A DNA stretch of 64,000 bases from Liolophura sinensis (lineage: Eukaryota > Mollusca > Polyplacophora > Chitonida > Chitonidae): contig NC_088302.1 in NCBI RefSeq assembly GCF_032854445.1, positions 2,232,001 to 2,296,000 of the forward strand, in the 5' to 3' direction. The position numbers and the translations under genes are program-made. Position 1 is the stretch's first letter. The number at the start of each line of letters is the position of its first letter. Below are positions 1-13,100 of the stretch, one piece after another. A model generated the notes under the pieces. The model saw only the letters and a program-made list of their open reading frames with translations. It was not told where the DNA came from and made no database searches.

Positions 1-281
1 GCTTCTACATTGAACTGACGTCACTCAACCATTGGACAGCACCTCAACTTTAAAACTTCCCTAGCCTGTTCCTTCCATGTAGGTTGGCTGGACCAAAATA
101 GTCCAATGGTAATACCGCAAACTGACCAGAAAAGGACATTTTCAGAGTGTACCCTAGTGTGGCTGTCATCTCAGTTAGTTTTAGTGACCTGATCAGTGAA
201 AATGTCATTAAGAGCAATAATCCCTGTACTGAGCCATACATTTGTATGTAAAGGTCATGGCGTCAAGGTCAATGTCTATGT

Positions 282-395
282 TTTATTTATTTATTTATTT
301 GATTGGTGTTTTATGCTGTGCTCAAGAATATTTCACTTATACGACGATGCCCAGCATTATAGTGGGTGGAAACCAGGCAGAGCCCGGCGGAAAAT
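282..395 (-). mobile_element. Truncated tRNA-SINE
   Basis: TTTATTTGATTGGTGTTTTA, CTCAAGAATATTTCACTTAT and CAGCATTATAGTGGGTGGAA match the SINE tail and body; the head is missing. Confidence 0.85.
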
Positions 396-404
396 TTTTA
401 TTTA

Positions 405-668
405 CTGCTATGGTATAGGCTCAGAGCTGCTATGGTATAGGCTCGGAGCTGCCATGGTATAGGCTCAGAGCTGCTAAGGTATAGGCTCAAAGCTGCTATG
501 GTGTAGGCTCGGAGATGCTATGGTATAGGCTCGGAGATGCCAGGGCATAGGCTCGGAGCTGCAATGGCATAGGCTCGGAGCTGCTAAGGTACAGGCTTGG
601 AACTGCTATGGTATAGGCTCGGAGCTGCTAAGGGCATAAGCTCGGAGCTGCTATGGTATAGGCTCAAA
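405..668. repeat. 22-bp minisatellite, about 12 copies
   Basis: CTGCTATGGTATAGGCTCGG plus AG repeats at 405, 427 and onward, beginning next to the truncated SINE. Confidence 0.93.
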
Positions 669-1489
669 AAATGTGATTATTTTTCATGAAAAGACGTGAC
701 TGCCATGAACCCTTTTAGTTCAGCGAAACTCACAACAGGTTATATATACCTAACTGATGAGGCTGATTTGTGCTCAGGGAGTTTTAAAAGAGAAAACAAC
801 ATGTACATCAAATGTATAATACATGCATTGATAAAGTAACCCAGAGAAACTGGCCAATTGCAACAGTAAGACGTTATGTTACATTTGGTAGCAAACACTG
901 GAATTTTCCTCGTGGATCTAAGCTGGGTCTAATATAACTTGCCAGCTTGAATAAATGAAGATTATGATATGATAATAGATCTACATGTAAACGTGCTGCA
1001 ATGAGGGCGAAGACGAATCAGCTTTGTTACAAGAAACTCACTGACATGTTTCCAGTGTGAGCTGAGATTCCCCATGACATATGCTAGGATCTATTGCAAA
1101 ACCTTGGAAGTGCCACACAATCATTAGTTTAATGAAACTTAGGGAAGAAGTCATGATGAAATGAAACTTTCTTTATACCTGAAGTAATGCCAGTTTCAAA
1201 AATCTTTTCCTTCTGTCTATATATTCATTCAGTGTATTTCAATTATCAAAGTTTGTTGACACAATGGCTTGAAAGCTTTGTGACACATTTCTATACTTCA
1301 TTAGAGTTAAAAAATATTTTGTTATATTTGCAGACAGAAATGCATATAAGATTGGCATGTTAAATTGATTGGGGTTTCATCTACCTATAAACATTATTTC
1401 AGTGATATCACAATGGTGTCTACTTTTAGCCAGCTGCACTGAATTAATGTTTCAGCCAAATTTAGTGCTTATGTGGACAACAGTATGAA

Positions 1490-1870
1490 AATGGTAATTA
1501 GCAAACATATTGTATTGTCAGGATAACAGGACTGACACAGTGATAATTAGGATCTATTCAGACAACAGTTTCAAATAACTAATTAGCGAATATATTGTGC
1601 TGTGAGGGTAACAAGATCCTGGTGGTGATAGTTAGTGTTTATTTAGACAATACTTTGAAACGGACTAATTACCAAATATATTGTATTGTACAGATTACTT
1701 ACCCTGGCTGTTCACATGCTAGCTATAGTATCTATTTAGATAATACTTTCAAATTCTAAGAAGATAAATATAGCCTTCTGGTGATGATAGTTTGCAGCTA
1801 TTTAATCTAGATTTGGAATGCTAATTAGCAAATATAGTGTAAAATTGGACTGCAATGAGGAATCCTATTT
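1490..1870. repeat. Old degenerate 85-95-bp tandem repeat, four or five copies
   Basis: CTAATTAGCAAATATATTGT and TATTTAGACAATACTTTCAA recur with many changes. Confidence 0.65.
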
Positions 1871-2166
1871 AGATGCAAACCATTGCTAGAAATGCTAACA
1901 GCAGATAGCGCTGGAAGGCTGAAGGCTTTGACCATGAAATCCTATCTTCACTCTCAGGCAATCAGAGTTAAGTCTGTATCCCTTTAAAAAAAAATCAACT
2001 GCGCTACATCACCAGAAGAGTGTTCAATTATGAATTCTTTTCAAATGTTCATCACAGCATATGTTTAAGACTTTTTGCCACAAAGAATACCCCCCATACC
2101 ATACCCCTCCACCCCCAGCCTTCCTCTCCTAGTACATGTGAGGCATTCACCAATGATGTGTTTTAC

Positions 2167-2280
2167 CTTCATGTTTGAGTTGAGCATGGACTCAAATTCC
2201 TCTGGGTCTATTTGTGGTACTGTGTTCACCAGCTGCATTAGCTGTCTCCCTATGATGTTATCTGCTGGCCTCTTCCCACT
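2167..2280 (-). CDS. EIF3F: eIF3F coding exon 7
   Basis: Residues 210-247. Acceptor TTGTTACAG|AG, donor ATGAAG|GTAAAA (weak at positions 4-6). It encodes [18 protein letters not shown] and [12 protein letters not shown]. One more short exon is expected at lower coordinates and is not seen. Confidence 0.92.
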
Positions 2281-5200
2281 CTGTAACAATCAAAACAACA
2301 GGTCACGTAACACAACATACGCCGCAACAAATGCATTTCTTGGAAATGTATAAAAGAATACCAGCAGTATTGTGGTCAGTATAACCCCGGAGGGGAATGT
2401 TTATGGGTGTTGATGATAGATATATGGTTACCATGACAACTGTGCGAGTGTACAAATGTGTCCACCAAATATGAAATCTTTATGCGAAAAACAGTTGGAG
2501 TTGTAGCCCAGACACTAAATTATACCTATTTATATAGCATACATAAGGAAAATGTCTATCCGGTTAAAGTGACTACTGCGAAAATGAACAAATTGGAGTT
2601 GCGACACATCGTCATCTGTGTACCTATATCCACATACACCAAATATTAAAATACTATGTGGAAAACCGTTGCAGATACAGCCCAGACATGAAATCATATC
2701 TATTTATATAGTATACATAGGAAAATGGCAATCTGGTAACCATGACAACCATGGAAACGGATACAATCTGAGTCATGACACATCATCATCTGTAAATGTT
2801 CCCCGCAAAATTAAAACTCTTAGTGGAAAACAATTGGACATATAGACACAAATAAAACCGACCATCTGCAGACACCGACCATCAGCAGACACCGATCATC
2901 AGCAGAGACCCGACACACCCCCATACTGAAATAAAACACCGACCATCAGCAGGCACCGACACACCCCCTTTCTGAAGTAAAACGCTGACCATCAGCAGAC
3001 ATCAACCATCAGCAGACACCCGACACACCCCCTTACTGAAGTAAAACACTGACCATCAGCAGACATCGACCATCAGCAGACACCCGACACACCCCCTTAC
3101 TGAAATAAAACACTGACCATAAGCAGACACCGACACACCTCCTTACTGAAGTAAAACACCGACCATCAGCAGACACCCGACACACCCCCTTACTGAAGTA
3201 AAACACTGACCATCAGCAGACACCGACCATCAGCAGACACCCGACACACCCCCTTACTGAAGTAAAACACCGACCATAAGCAGACACCCAACACACCCCC
3301 TTACTGATGTAAAACACTGACCATCAGCAGACACCGACCATCAGCAGACACCCGACACACCTCCTTACTGAAGTAAAACACCGACCATCAGTAGACACCG
3401 ACACACCCCCATACTGAAGTAAAACACCAACCATCAGCGGATACCGACACACCCCCTTACTGAAGTAAAACACTGACCATCAGCAGACATCGACCATCAG
3501 CAGACACCCGACACGCCCCCTTACTGAAGTAAAACACTGACCATCAGCAGACATCGACCATCAGCAGACACCCGACACACCCCCTTACTGAAGTAAAACA
3601 CTGACCATAAGCAGACACCGACACACCTCCTTACTGAAGTAAAACACCGACCATCAGCAGACACCCGACACACCCCCTTACTGATGTAAAACACTGACCA
3701 TCAGCAGACACCGACCATCAGCAGACACCCGACACATCTCCTTACTGAAGTAAAACACCGACCATCAGTAGACACCGACACACCCCCTTACTGAAGTAAA
3801 ACACCGACCATCAGCAGATACCTGACATACCCCCTTACTGAAGTAAAACACTGACCATCAGCAGACATCGACCATCAGCAGACACCCGACACGCCCCCTT
3901 ACTGAAGTAAAACACTGACCATCAGCAGGCACCGACCATCAGCAGACACCCTACACACCCCCTCACTGAAGTAAAACACCGACCATCAGCATACACCCGA
4001 CACACCTCCTTACTGATGTAAAACACTGAACATCAGCAGACACCGACCATCAGCAGACACCCTACACACCCCCTCACTGAAGTAAAACACCGACCATAAG
4101 CAGACACCGACCATCAGCAGACACCCGACACATCTCCTTACTGAAGTAAAACACCGACCATCAGCAGACACCGACACACCCCCTTACTGAAGTAAAACAC
4201 TGACCATCAGCGACTACCTGACACACCTCCTTACTGAAGTAAAACACTGACCATCAGCAGACACCGACCATCAGCAGACACCCGACACACCCCCTTACTG
4301 AAGTAAAACACCGACCATCAGCAGACACCGACACACCCCCTTACTGAAGTAAAACACTGACCATCAGCAGACACCGACACACCCCCTTACTGAAGTAAAA
4401 CACTGACCATCAGCGACTACCTGACACACCTCCTTACTGAAGTAAAACACTGACCATCAGCAGACACCGACCATCAGCAGACACCCGACACACCCCCTTA
4501 CTGAAGTAAAACACCGACCATAAGCAGACACCCGACACACCTCCTTACTGAAGTAAAACACCGACCATCAGCAGACACCCGACACACCCCCTTACTGAAG
4601 TAAAACACTAACCATCAGCCGACACTGACCATCAGCAAAAACCTACCATCAGCAGACACCCACCATCAGCAGACACCCACCATAAGAAGGCCATCAGCAG
4701 ACACCCACCATCAACAAACACCCATCATCAGCAGGCACTGACCATCAGCAGGCACTGACCATCAGCAGACACCGACCATCAGCAGACCATCAGCAGGCAC
4801 CCTCCCTCAACAGACACCAACCATCAGCAGACCATCAGCAGACGCCCACTATCAGCAGACAACTGACACAAGGCCTTACTTACAGCTGCAGCCCAAACAG
4901 TGAGGGAACAACATCGCTGGTCAAGACCTAATAGCCACAGTCAAGCAGCAATTTACAAAAAGATAAAAGTACCTTCAAAAAGTGTCATGAGCTTACCAGG
5001 ACATCCTCCACAAACTGAAGCACTACTTTCAACATGTCCTGTATCTTTCCACTCGCTGTCTCCACTTGTTTCAAATCTGACACCATGTTAACCGACCTCT
5101 TTGGGTTGAATTTTCCTAACTGTATTAAATCCACTGAAAATTGTAACCAAATAAATATATAAGAGTAATACTTCACCTTAGTGATAACCAATTTATGGGG

Positions 5201-8200
5201 AAAAAATGAGCCTTTTACAGTTATAAAACCAAATGCATGTTGCAACTAGGACCAAGTATAATGGTGATTCCATGCTAACCATGCTCCATGTCTGATGGTA
5301 CAGATATATCTCCATGAACATTTAATAGTCAGACTTGGCTCCTCGTGATAATGGAGATAAGACTTGTCAGAACAAAAGTGTAAATATTCATTTAATTTTT
5401 TTATTTGTGGTCGCTGTGAGTTAAAGTCCAGCTAATGCTGGCTTCCTCTCTGTCCATATGTGGGAAGGTCTGTCAGCAACCTTCAGATGGTCATGGGTTT
5501 CCACCGGGCTCTGCCTGGTTTCCACCCAAAATATTCGAGTACCGCGTACAAAAAAAAAAATTTAATTTTTTTTTATTTGATTGATGTTTTACACCGTACT
5601 CAAAAATATTTGTATTATAATTATAAAAATATAAGCATTTAACTTATATGATGGCAGCCAGTATTGTGTTGAGAGGAAATCGGACAGAGCTCTGGAGACT
5701 CATGACCATCCACAGATTGCTGCAGACCTTCCCACGGACAGAAGTCTGAATAAAGTACCATTCTGTGTATAAGCTATTGCTCTGCAAAGATCTCCAAATT
5801 ATTGAAATGAAGTGGATATATTTTGAATTCACACAGGTGATTAATATCAATGCCACAAAACCAAAACCAATGACGTCCTTAGCTAGTATTTTGTTATGAC
5901 TGGGGAAATGCAGCCTAGTAATAAATGGCTAAAGTTTGAAATTTTATCACAAGCCTGTGCTACCGTGAAACTTCCCCACACTTGGTTTCTTACTAAAAGG
6001 CAATTTTCCTCGTGTTTTTCAGCAAAAAATAGACTGTTTTATGTGGAAAACAAATTAAAAATATACCTCCAACTCTTTCTGGTTCAAAGTAAGCTACTTC
6101 CACAGGCAAAGGAGTGAACATTGTGCCAACTGTTTTGCCCGGAACACCTATTGATGAGCTGAAAGAGAGAGCAAAATGGGACATCAACTAAGGCTTTCAC
6201 ATCTGACTCACAAAGACATTTTGAGCTCCAGTCCAGAACTTAACATTCTTCACAAAACAAAACAATTGGAGCTGGATGCTCAAACAGAAATTATACTAGT
6301 AGAACATATAATGAGCAGTCAATGTTTTATTGATCTGATTCATCTAAATACTCGTTTCAGTTGGATCAATGTGATACGGCATGCTACAGAAAAATAACTA
6401 CTAAATCACACGAGATACAGCATGCTACAGAAAAATAACTAGAAAATCACACATGAGATGCAGCATGCTACAGATGAATAGCTAGTAAATCACAAATCAG
6501 ATACGGCATGCTACAGAAAAATAACTAATAAATCACACAAGATACACCATGCTACAGAAAAATAACTAGTAAATCACACATGAGATACGGCATACTACAG
6601 AGGAATACCTAGTAAAACACAAATGAGATACGGTATGCTACGCAAGAATAACAAGTGAATGACAAATGGGATACGGCATGCTACGCAAGAATAACAAGTA
6701 AATGACAAATGGGATACGGCATGCTACAGAAGAATAACAGGTAAATCATAAATGGGATACGGATACGTAAGAAATCAGAAGTAGAGACTAGAAATCAGAA
6801 ACCATAAAGCTAGCCACCATCGTATAAGTTAAATATACGTGCAGCGCAAAACACCAGTCAAATAAAGAAATATGAAATGAGATACAGCATGATACAGACC
6901 CTGGATTCATAACTACATAAATACATGTCGGAAATCACAAACAAGATTTCACTTTCTTTGCAGCACTCCCTAATATGTAAAGTCTGAAAGACATCCAGCA
7001 AATATTTTTTCATCAGGCAAACAAGACTGTCACTAACTCTAACATTTTCTGTGCAGTGTATCTTACAGTTGAATATGTCACACATTAAAATGATACATAT
7101 AAACAGGGGTCTCGCGGCTAAGGTGGTTAGCGTGCCAGCAAGACAAAATGACGCAGGAGCCACTCATGAATGCAGTCACTGTGAGAATATGTCCAGCTTA
7201 TGGTCATGGGTTCTCCCCAGGCTCTGCCCGGTTTCCTCCCACCATAATGCTGGCTGTCGTCGTATAAGTGAAATATTATTGAGTACTGCATCAACACCAA
7301 TCATATAAATAAAATATAAATATGACAATTTACACTCCTTCATAATGCACTTGCCATCGTCCAAAGTAAAGTAATGGCAACATTTGTAGGAAACCTTGCA
7401 TGCACAGCTAATATAGGAAACTCCATCTTAACATTACACTTAGCATCAATTGGGTGCCATCGAATTACCTCCCTTGATGTCACTCACTCATATAAATGGT
7501 GCGTTTTACAGCAGGTGGTATTGATACCTGCAGGTAGGGGTGGTAGAAAATAGCTGATACCATGTGATGATGACATCTTGAGATTTAAGGGGTATGGGTC
7601 GAGGAACTGCACTGAAGACATACAAGTTTGCAGTGGCGTACCCAGTCAACGAGAACGGGTAATTTCAGCGGAGACTTTAGCTCCTCCAGAGACACCTGGG
7701 TCAAATGGCCACATTCTACACCAACTGAAATTAACACATCAAGCTTATCGAAGATCTCTCTGGATTTCCACACCCCTCAAAGACTGCATGGCTTTTTTGA
7801 CACTGCTTGGCACCAACATGTAAATCTCACCTTACGGTTTAGCTGTTTTTGTGTGACAAGGGAAGTCACTCCGTGGAGGCCTATTCAGCAATGATGTAAA
7901 AGCTGTAACCTGAGCTGACTCCACAAACCGAGCTACCACTGGAGAACAGCAGCCATGCTAGGTCGTCCCACATCTTGTCCTACTCACCTGATGAAGGCTT
8001 TGATGGCCATCTTGTTGATCTTTACTGTGGTGTCTACTGTCAGATGTACAGGGTTCTTAGCCTCCCTGGCGTAGTACTCGTGGATTAACACCGAGTGCTC
8101 AGAAACCTCAGGGCCCGTGGAATACCTGTGAACCCAGCAGCATTTCTTCAGGCCATCATTCAAACTTTGTTCATTGGGTGTAACCCAACTGACCCTCCAA

Positions 8201-10140
8201 AAAAACAAGGCCCTACTTTTTAACGTTTTTGTTGGGCTTTTGATCAAATTCTTATCTCTTTAAAATTCCTATATGTTTATTACTAATATCAGTATTAGCC
8301 TGAATAATAAAACATTTCCCTGTCAACCAAGCCTAATCTGATATGTTTTTAAGGATGGCTTTGGTTTTGTTCCAAACAGATCACCTTAATTAAATTATTT
8401 ACTACATAACAGCTTTATTTTGCCATATTCAAGAATTTTCACCTCTGCCAAGGACGTTCTGTTTTCACTGGCTTTCACCTCTGTCAAGGAGGTTCTGTTT
8501 TCACTGGCTTTCACCTCTGCCAAGGAGGTTCTGTTTTCACTGATTTTCACCTCTGCCAAGGAGGTTCTGTTTTCACTGGCTTTCACCTCTATTCAAGGAG
8601 GTTCTGCTTTTACTGATTTTCACCTGTGCCAAGGCGGTTCTGTTTTCACTGGCTTTCACCTGTGCCATGGAAGTTCTGTTTTCACTGATTTTCACCTCTA
8701 TTCAAGGAAGTTCTGTTTTCACTGGCTTTCACCTGTGCCAAGGAAGTTCTGTTTCCACTAATTTTCACCTCTGCCAAGGTGGTTCTGCTTTCACTGGCTT
8801 TCACATTTAAAATAACTTTACAGGAAAGGTTACACATGGATTTCAATGGAATTTTGTGCCCAGGTTGACCTTGGGCTAAGAACCAGTTTGTTGCGTTTTG
8901 TTGTGATTTGAATCAAGAGATTTTTTAATTATTCTTCACCACTGAAAGAAAGGTATTTCCCATCTGTCAGGGGGTGGGTACATTTTGTGTGTGGAAGGGT
9001 GGGGGTGGAGGTGTGCTCTCACATCGTGCCTTTTACTTGTTCTAGATGACATGTATGATGACAGTTCCGTGGATGGCGTAAAGCTTAACAAATTGAAGTG
9101 GACAAATCACTAACCTCTGGCATGTTACTGACAAACATTTCAACATTACGTACACACTAATGAAGAATGCCATCTCCATGTACCTGATTAAAGCCAAGTC
9201 TAAAAAGTGACAACACAACATACAGCCGGCAACTTACCAGCCAACAATGACCTCTGAGGGATTGACCTTCTTGTGAAGGTCATACATGTTCCTGGCATAC
9301 TCAATGTCAACAGCAACCTGCAGGCATCATAATACAAAAATAAATATACAGATTCATCACCTTAATCGTAGAACATTTATATTTTAATTTAAATGGGCCG
9401 CACTTAATTTCCTCTCTTGAAGCAAACTCTTTTGTTTGAAAGGTACATTTTTAGGAGTAAGCTAAGGTTAAGCAGGACCTTAGATTTGGATCCAGTACAT
9501 GTAGCAAAGGCTACCAAAGAGCTTGCCTGTAGGAGACACATGAGTACAGCAAAACTTCAGCTCAATACAAAAAGTATCGAAATCGTGAATTTGGTAACTT
9601 ACAGTAATGAATAAGCTCACAGCGCATCAGCGATGGAATATCCACCTTGTATCATTGTGCTTTACATGCATGTAAAACTTCAGGTCAATAGGGGCAGTAC
9701 TGTCAGAGATACCACCCCTAACATTTTGTTTATACACTGTGTTAATACAAGTCATGAATTCAGTAATTTATGGTATTTAATGTACACATCGAATCAACAA
9801 TGGAATATCCCTCTCTTGCTATTGAGTTCTGCATTATGTGCAAACTCTGAGCTCAAATCATGCAGTACTTTTTGAGATAACACACCTAACATTTTGCTTA
9901 ACATTTATATGTACACACTAAATCCACAATGGAATATCCCCGTCTTTTTGGTTTTACATATGTTCAAACCCTGAGCTCAATAACCGCAGTAGACGTAAGA
10001 TTTTAATTTTGAAAACTTATTTCGAAAGCCCAGGATAAACGTTGTGTATTTTTTTAAAAATCCATTTCAAAGTAATTTAAAAAATCCTGGCTCTAATTAA
10101 ATTATATAAGACAGCTTAGCGAACTCTGTCAAATATATAA

Positions 10141-10172
<32 letters not shown>

Positions 10173-13100
10173 TCTACCTACATGTAAGCTGGAAAACATC
10201 AACTTCAATTAAGATCTCTCAACATTTCTGCACCTTTCCAAGGTTGATACCATGATTTTTTTTTTTTTGCATTCTGTTGCCCGGAAAATATTTATCATGA
10301 TAGTGCAAATTTAATTGTCGAGGTCCCACGTCTCGTAGTTTCACGCCTCTAAAACTAAAATTCTGTTAATACATCATAGATGCTGTCATGTAACAAGGGA
10401 GGTAATCCAGAACAGTCCTCTTGCGGTTTAACATACTCAAGATATCTCACTTGTACAAAGGCGTTCACCTTTAAGGGTAGAAGAACGAGAGCAAAACCTG
10501 AAGAGAAGCAAAATCACCTTGTAACATGCGCCTGAATTTGGGTATACATGAGTTTTATCCAGAGATCATTTATTGAGGAATTCAAATCTGAAGACAGGAT
10601 TTAGTCTCCAACTTAATTTTCGAGTTAATTATTAGAGATACATGTCTACACAAATACTGAATTCTCTTTTAATACTCATCATTTAACCCAAACAGAATAT
10701 TTATTCCAGTGTTCAGTTTATTCTGGATGTGACCTGACATCTGTGAGCGATTGCATATTTCTAGTTAGCATATAATAAACAATTTATGTTTCTGAGAGAG
10801 GTATACAATAAAATGGTCAAATTGCTTTCCTTTCAACTAGGTCATAAGAGACGTGTTCTCAATCCTATCAAAATTCCCATGTCTCCACTGTTCTCAGGCT
10901 TTGTACGTAATAAGCAGTTGAAACGGGTAATCTTTTGTGGTCTTGCATAAAGCTCATCCCATAAGCAAGTGGTTTACTCTGGGCACTTTGGTTTCCTGCA
11001 CCCATAAAACCAGCCACCATTGTATACTGTAGCTTCTCGAAAGACATATATGAAGTGCAACTTTAAGAATACTGGAGGAATGTCATCTGACAGGTCATCT
11101 TGTAATTTCCGGGAAGTTCACATGTAACATTTCTTGACCAACATATCGTGTGAACAATGCTTTCAATTTATATGCTAGTTCTGGTCTAATTTGTTGAGGA
11201 TTTAATGAAATGAAAGAAAATGAAAAACAAATGAAAAAAGAGAATTCAAAATTCTATTGTCATCCGATACATGCACAAGGCCAAGACAGTACCTGTGACA
11301 AAACCCACAAGTACATGTGGCTCAACATGTCCCAAAATTTCCATTTTCACTGATAAGCTTCACAAAGTAGAGTACTGTAGTAACTCCAACAAAAGATAGA
11401 AGGCGATGCATGATTCAGTATTTCAGTTTTATTCAAACAATTTTCAAAATGTCCCCGCAGATTACATGTAGTGGCTTAGCTTACCTCATCCTCAGACTCA
11501 TTGTGTGGCACTGCAAAACAGTTTGATATTTCAACGCTTCCTTTGTCAACTGTGCCTACAAAATAAAGGAAAGATATTAAGATTCAGAACTCTTGGAATT
11601 CTACTTGATTACATTAAGATTCCGAACTCTTAGAATTCCCCTTGATTTATTTATTTTATTTATTTGATTGGTGTTTTATGCCATACTCAAGAAAATTTCA
11701 CTTATACGACGGTGGCCAGCATTATGGTGAGAGGAAACTCAGCAAAGCCCAGGAAAACTCACCATTATCCGCAGGTTGCTGACAGACCTTCCCACATACG
11801 GCCGGAGAGAAAGTCAGCATCAGCTGGATTTGAATTCACAGCGACCGCATTGGTGTGAGGCTCCTGGGTCATTACGCTGCGATAGCGCGCTAACCAACTG
11901 AGTCACGCAGCCCTCCACCTTGATTTAAGGTTCCGAACTCTTAGAATTCTCCTTGATTACATCAAGATTAAGAACTCCGGGATTTCCCCTTGATTACATC
12001 AAGATTCAGAACTCTTAGAATTTCCCTTCGTGTAAGATTCAGAACTCTTAGAACTCTCCTTGATTACATCAGGATTCAGAACTCTTAGAACTCTCCTTGA
12101 TTACATCAAGATTAAGAACTCCGGGATTTCCCCTTGATTACATCAAGATTCAGAACTCTTAGAATTTCCCTTCGTGTAAGATTCAGAACTCTTAGAACTC
12201 TCCTTGATTACATCAGGATTCAGAACTCTTAGAATTCTCCTTGATTACATCAAGATTAAGAACTCCGGGATTTCCCCTTGATTACATCAAGATTCAGAAC
12301 TCTTAGAATTTCCCTTCGTGTAAGATTCAGAACTCTTAGAACTCTCCTTGATTACATCAGGATTCAGAACTCTTAGAATTCTCCTTGATTACATCAAGAT
12401 TCAGAACTCCGGGATTTCCCCTTGATTACATCAAGATTCAGAACTCTTAGAATTTCCCTTTGTGTAAGATTCAGAACTCTTAGAACTCTCCTTGATTACA
12501 TCAGGATTCAGAACTCTTAGAACTCTCCTTGACTGCATTAACATTCAGAACTTAGAATTCTTATATGGAATATAAGAGTTAGAGTTCTTACGTGGCCGTT
12601 GCAGTTGGAATTTATCCTATTTCGACTATAGCTTCATGCTTGTGTGGATATAGCATTGATGATACATGAGAACACCTACCTGGAATTGATGGCTGAGACG
12701 ACTGTGACTACGAACAGACAAATTATTTGGTACCCAGAAGTAGTATACAGAGGTGTTCAAGGTAAGCTTATGGAACAAGAGAGGGCTGTGATAGTATACG
12801 TAATGACAGCCTTACAAAGCAAATTGGTGAGAGGCTCCTGGATCAACATACTACGCTAGCACACTAACTACTTGGCCACAGAGACTCCACATATGGATGT
12901 ATGATTAGGTGATTTGTGTGATTTGTATGATTAGGTCATTTGGATTACCCATCGCCATGAGACATACGAAGAAAGCTCACGTGGATTAAAATTCATCATA
13001 ATACAACCACATGTTCGTTAAAAACGTCGTTCACTGAAGATCTACACCCTAACTATAGATGTTTTTGGAAAGATTACCTAGTAATGTGCCAATGACTCTT

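Larger units (their letters stand above)
1..2166. other. Left end, probably inside the last eIF3F intron
   Basis: No eIF3F C-terminal exon (DLLMVTYL) was found here. Apart from the SINE piece, the 22-bp array and a degenerate 85-95-bp repeat at 1490-1870, nothing is recognised. Confidence 0.55.

Noticed and set aside
1-241. Minus-strand 63-codon frame as the missing eIF3F last exon
   Set aside because: Its residues do not match the expected DLLMVTYLANLTQSQ-type C-terminus in any frame.
2856-4868. CRISPR-like alternation of repeat and spacer
   Set aside because: The spacers are themselves repeated and the sequence is animal intron; it is a minisatellite.
7578-7894. Overlapping frames of 62-88 codons on both strands in eIF3F intron 4
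   Set aside because: Not part of eIF3F by phase or similarity; a faint transposon-like impression ([12 protein letters not shown]) was too weak to support.
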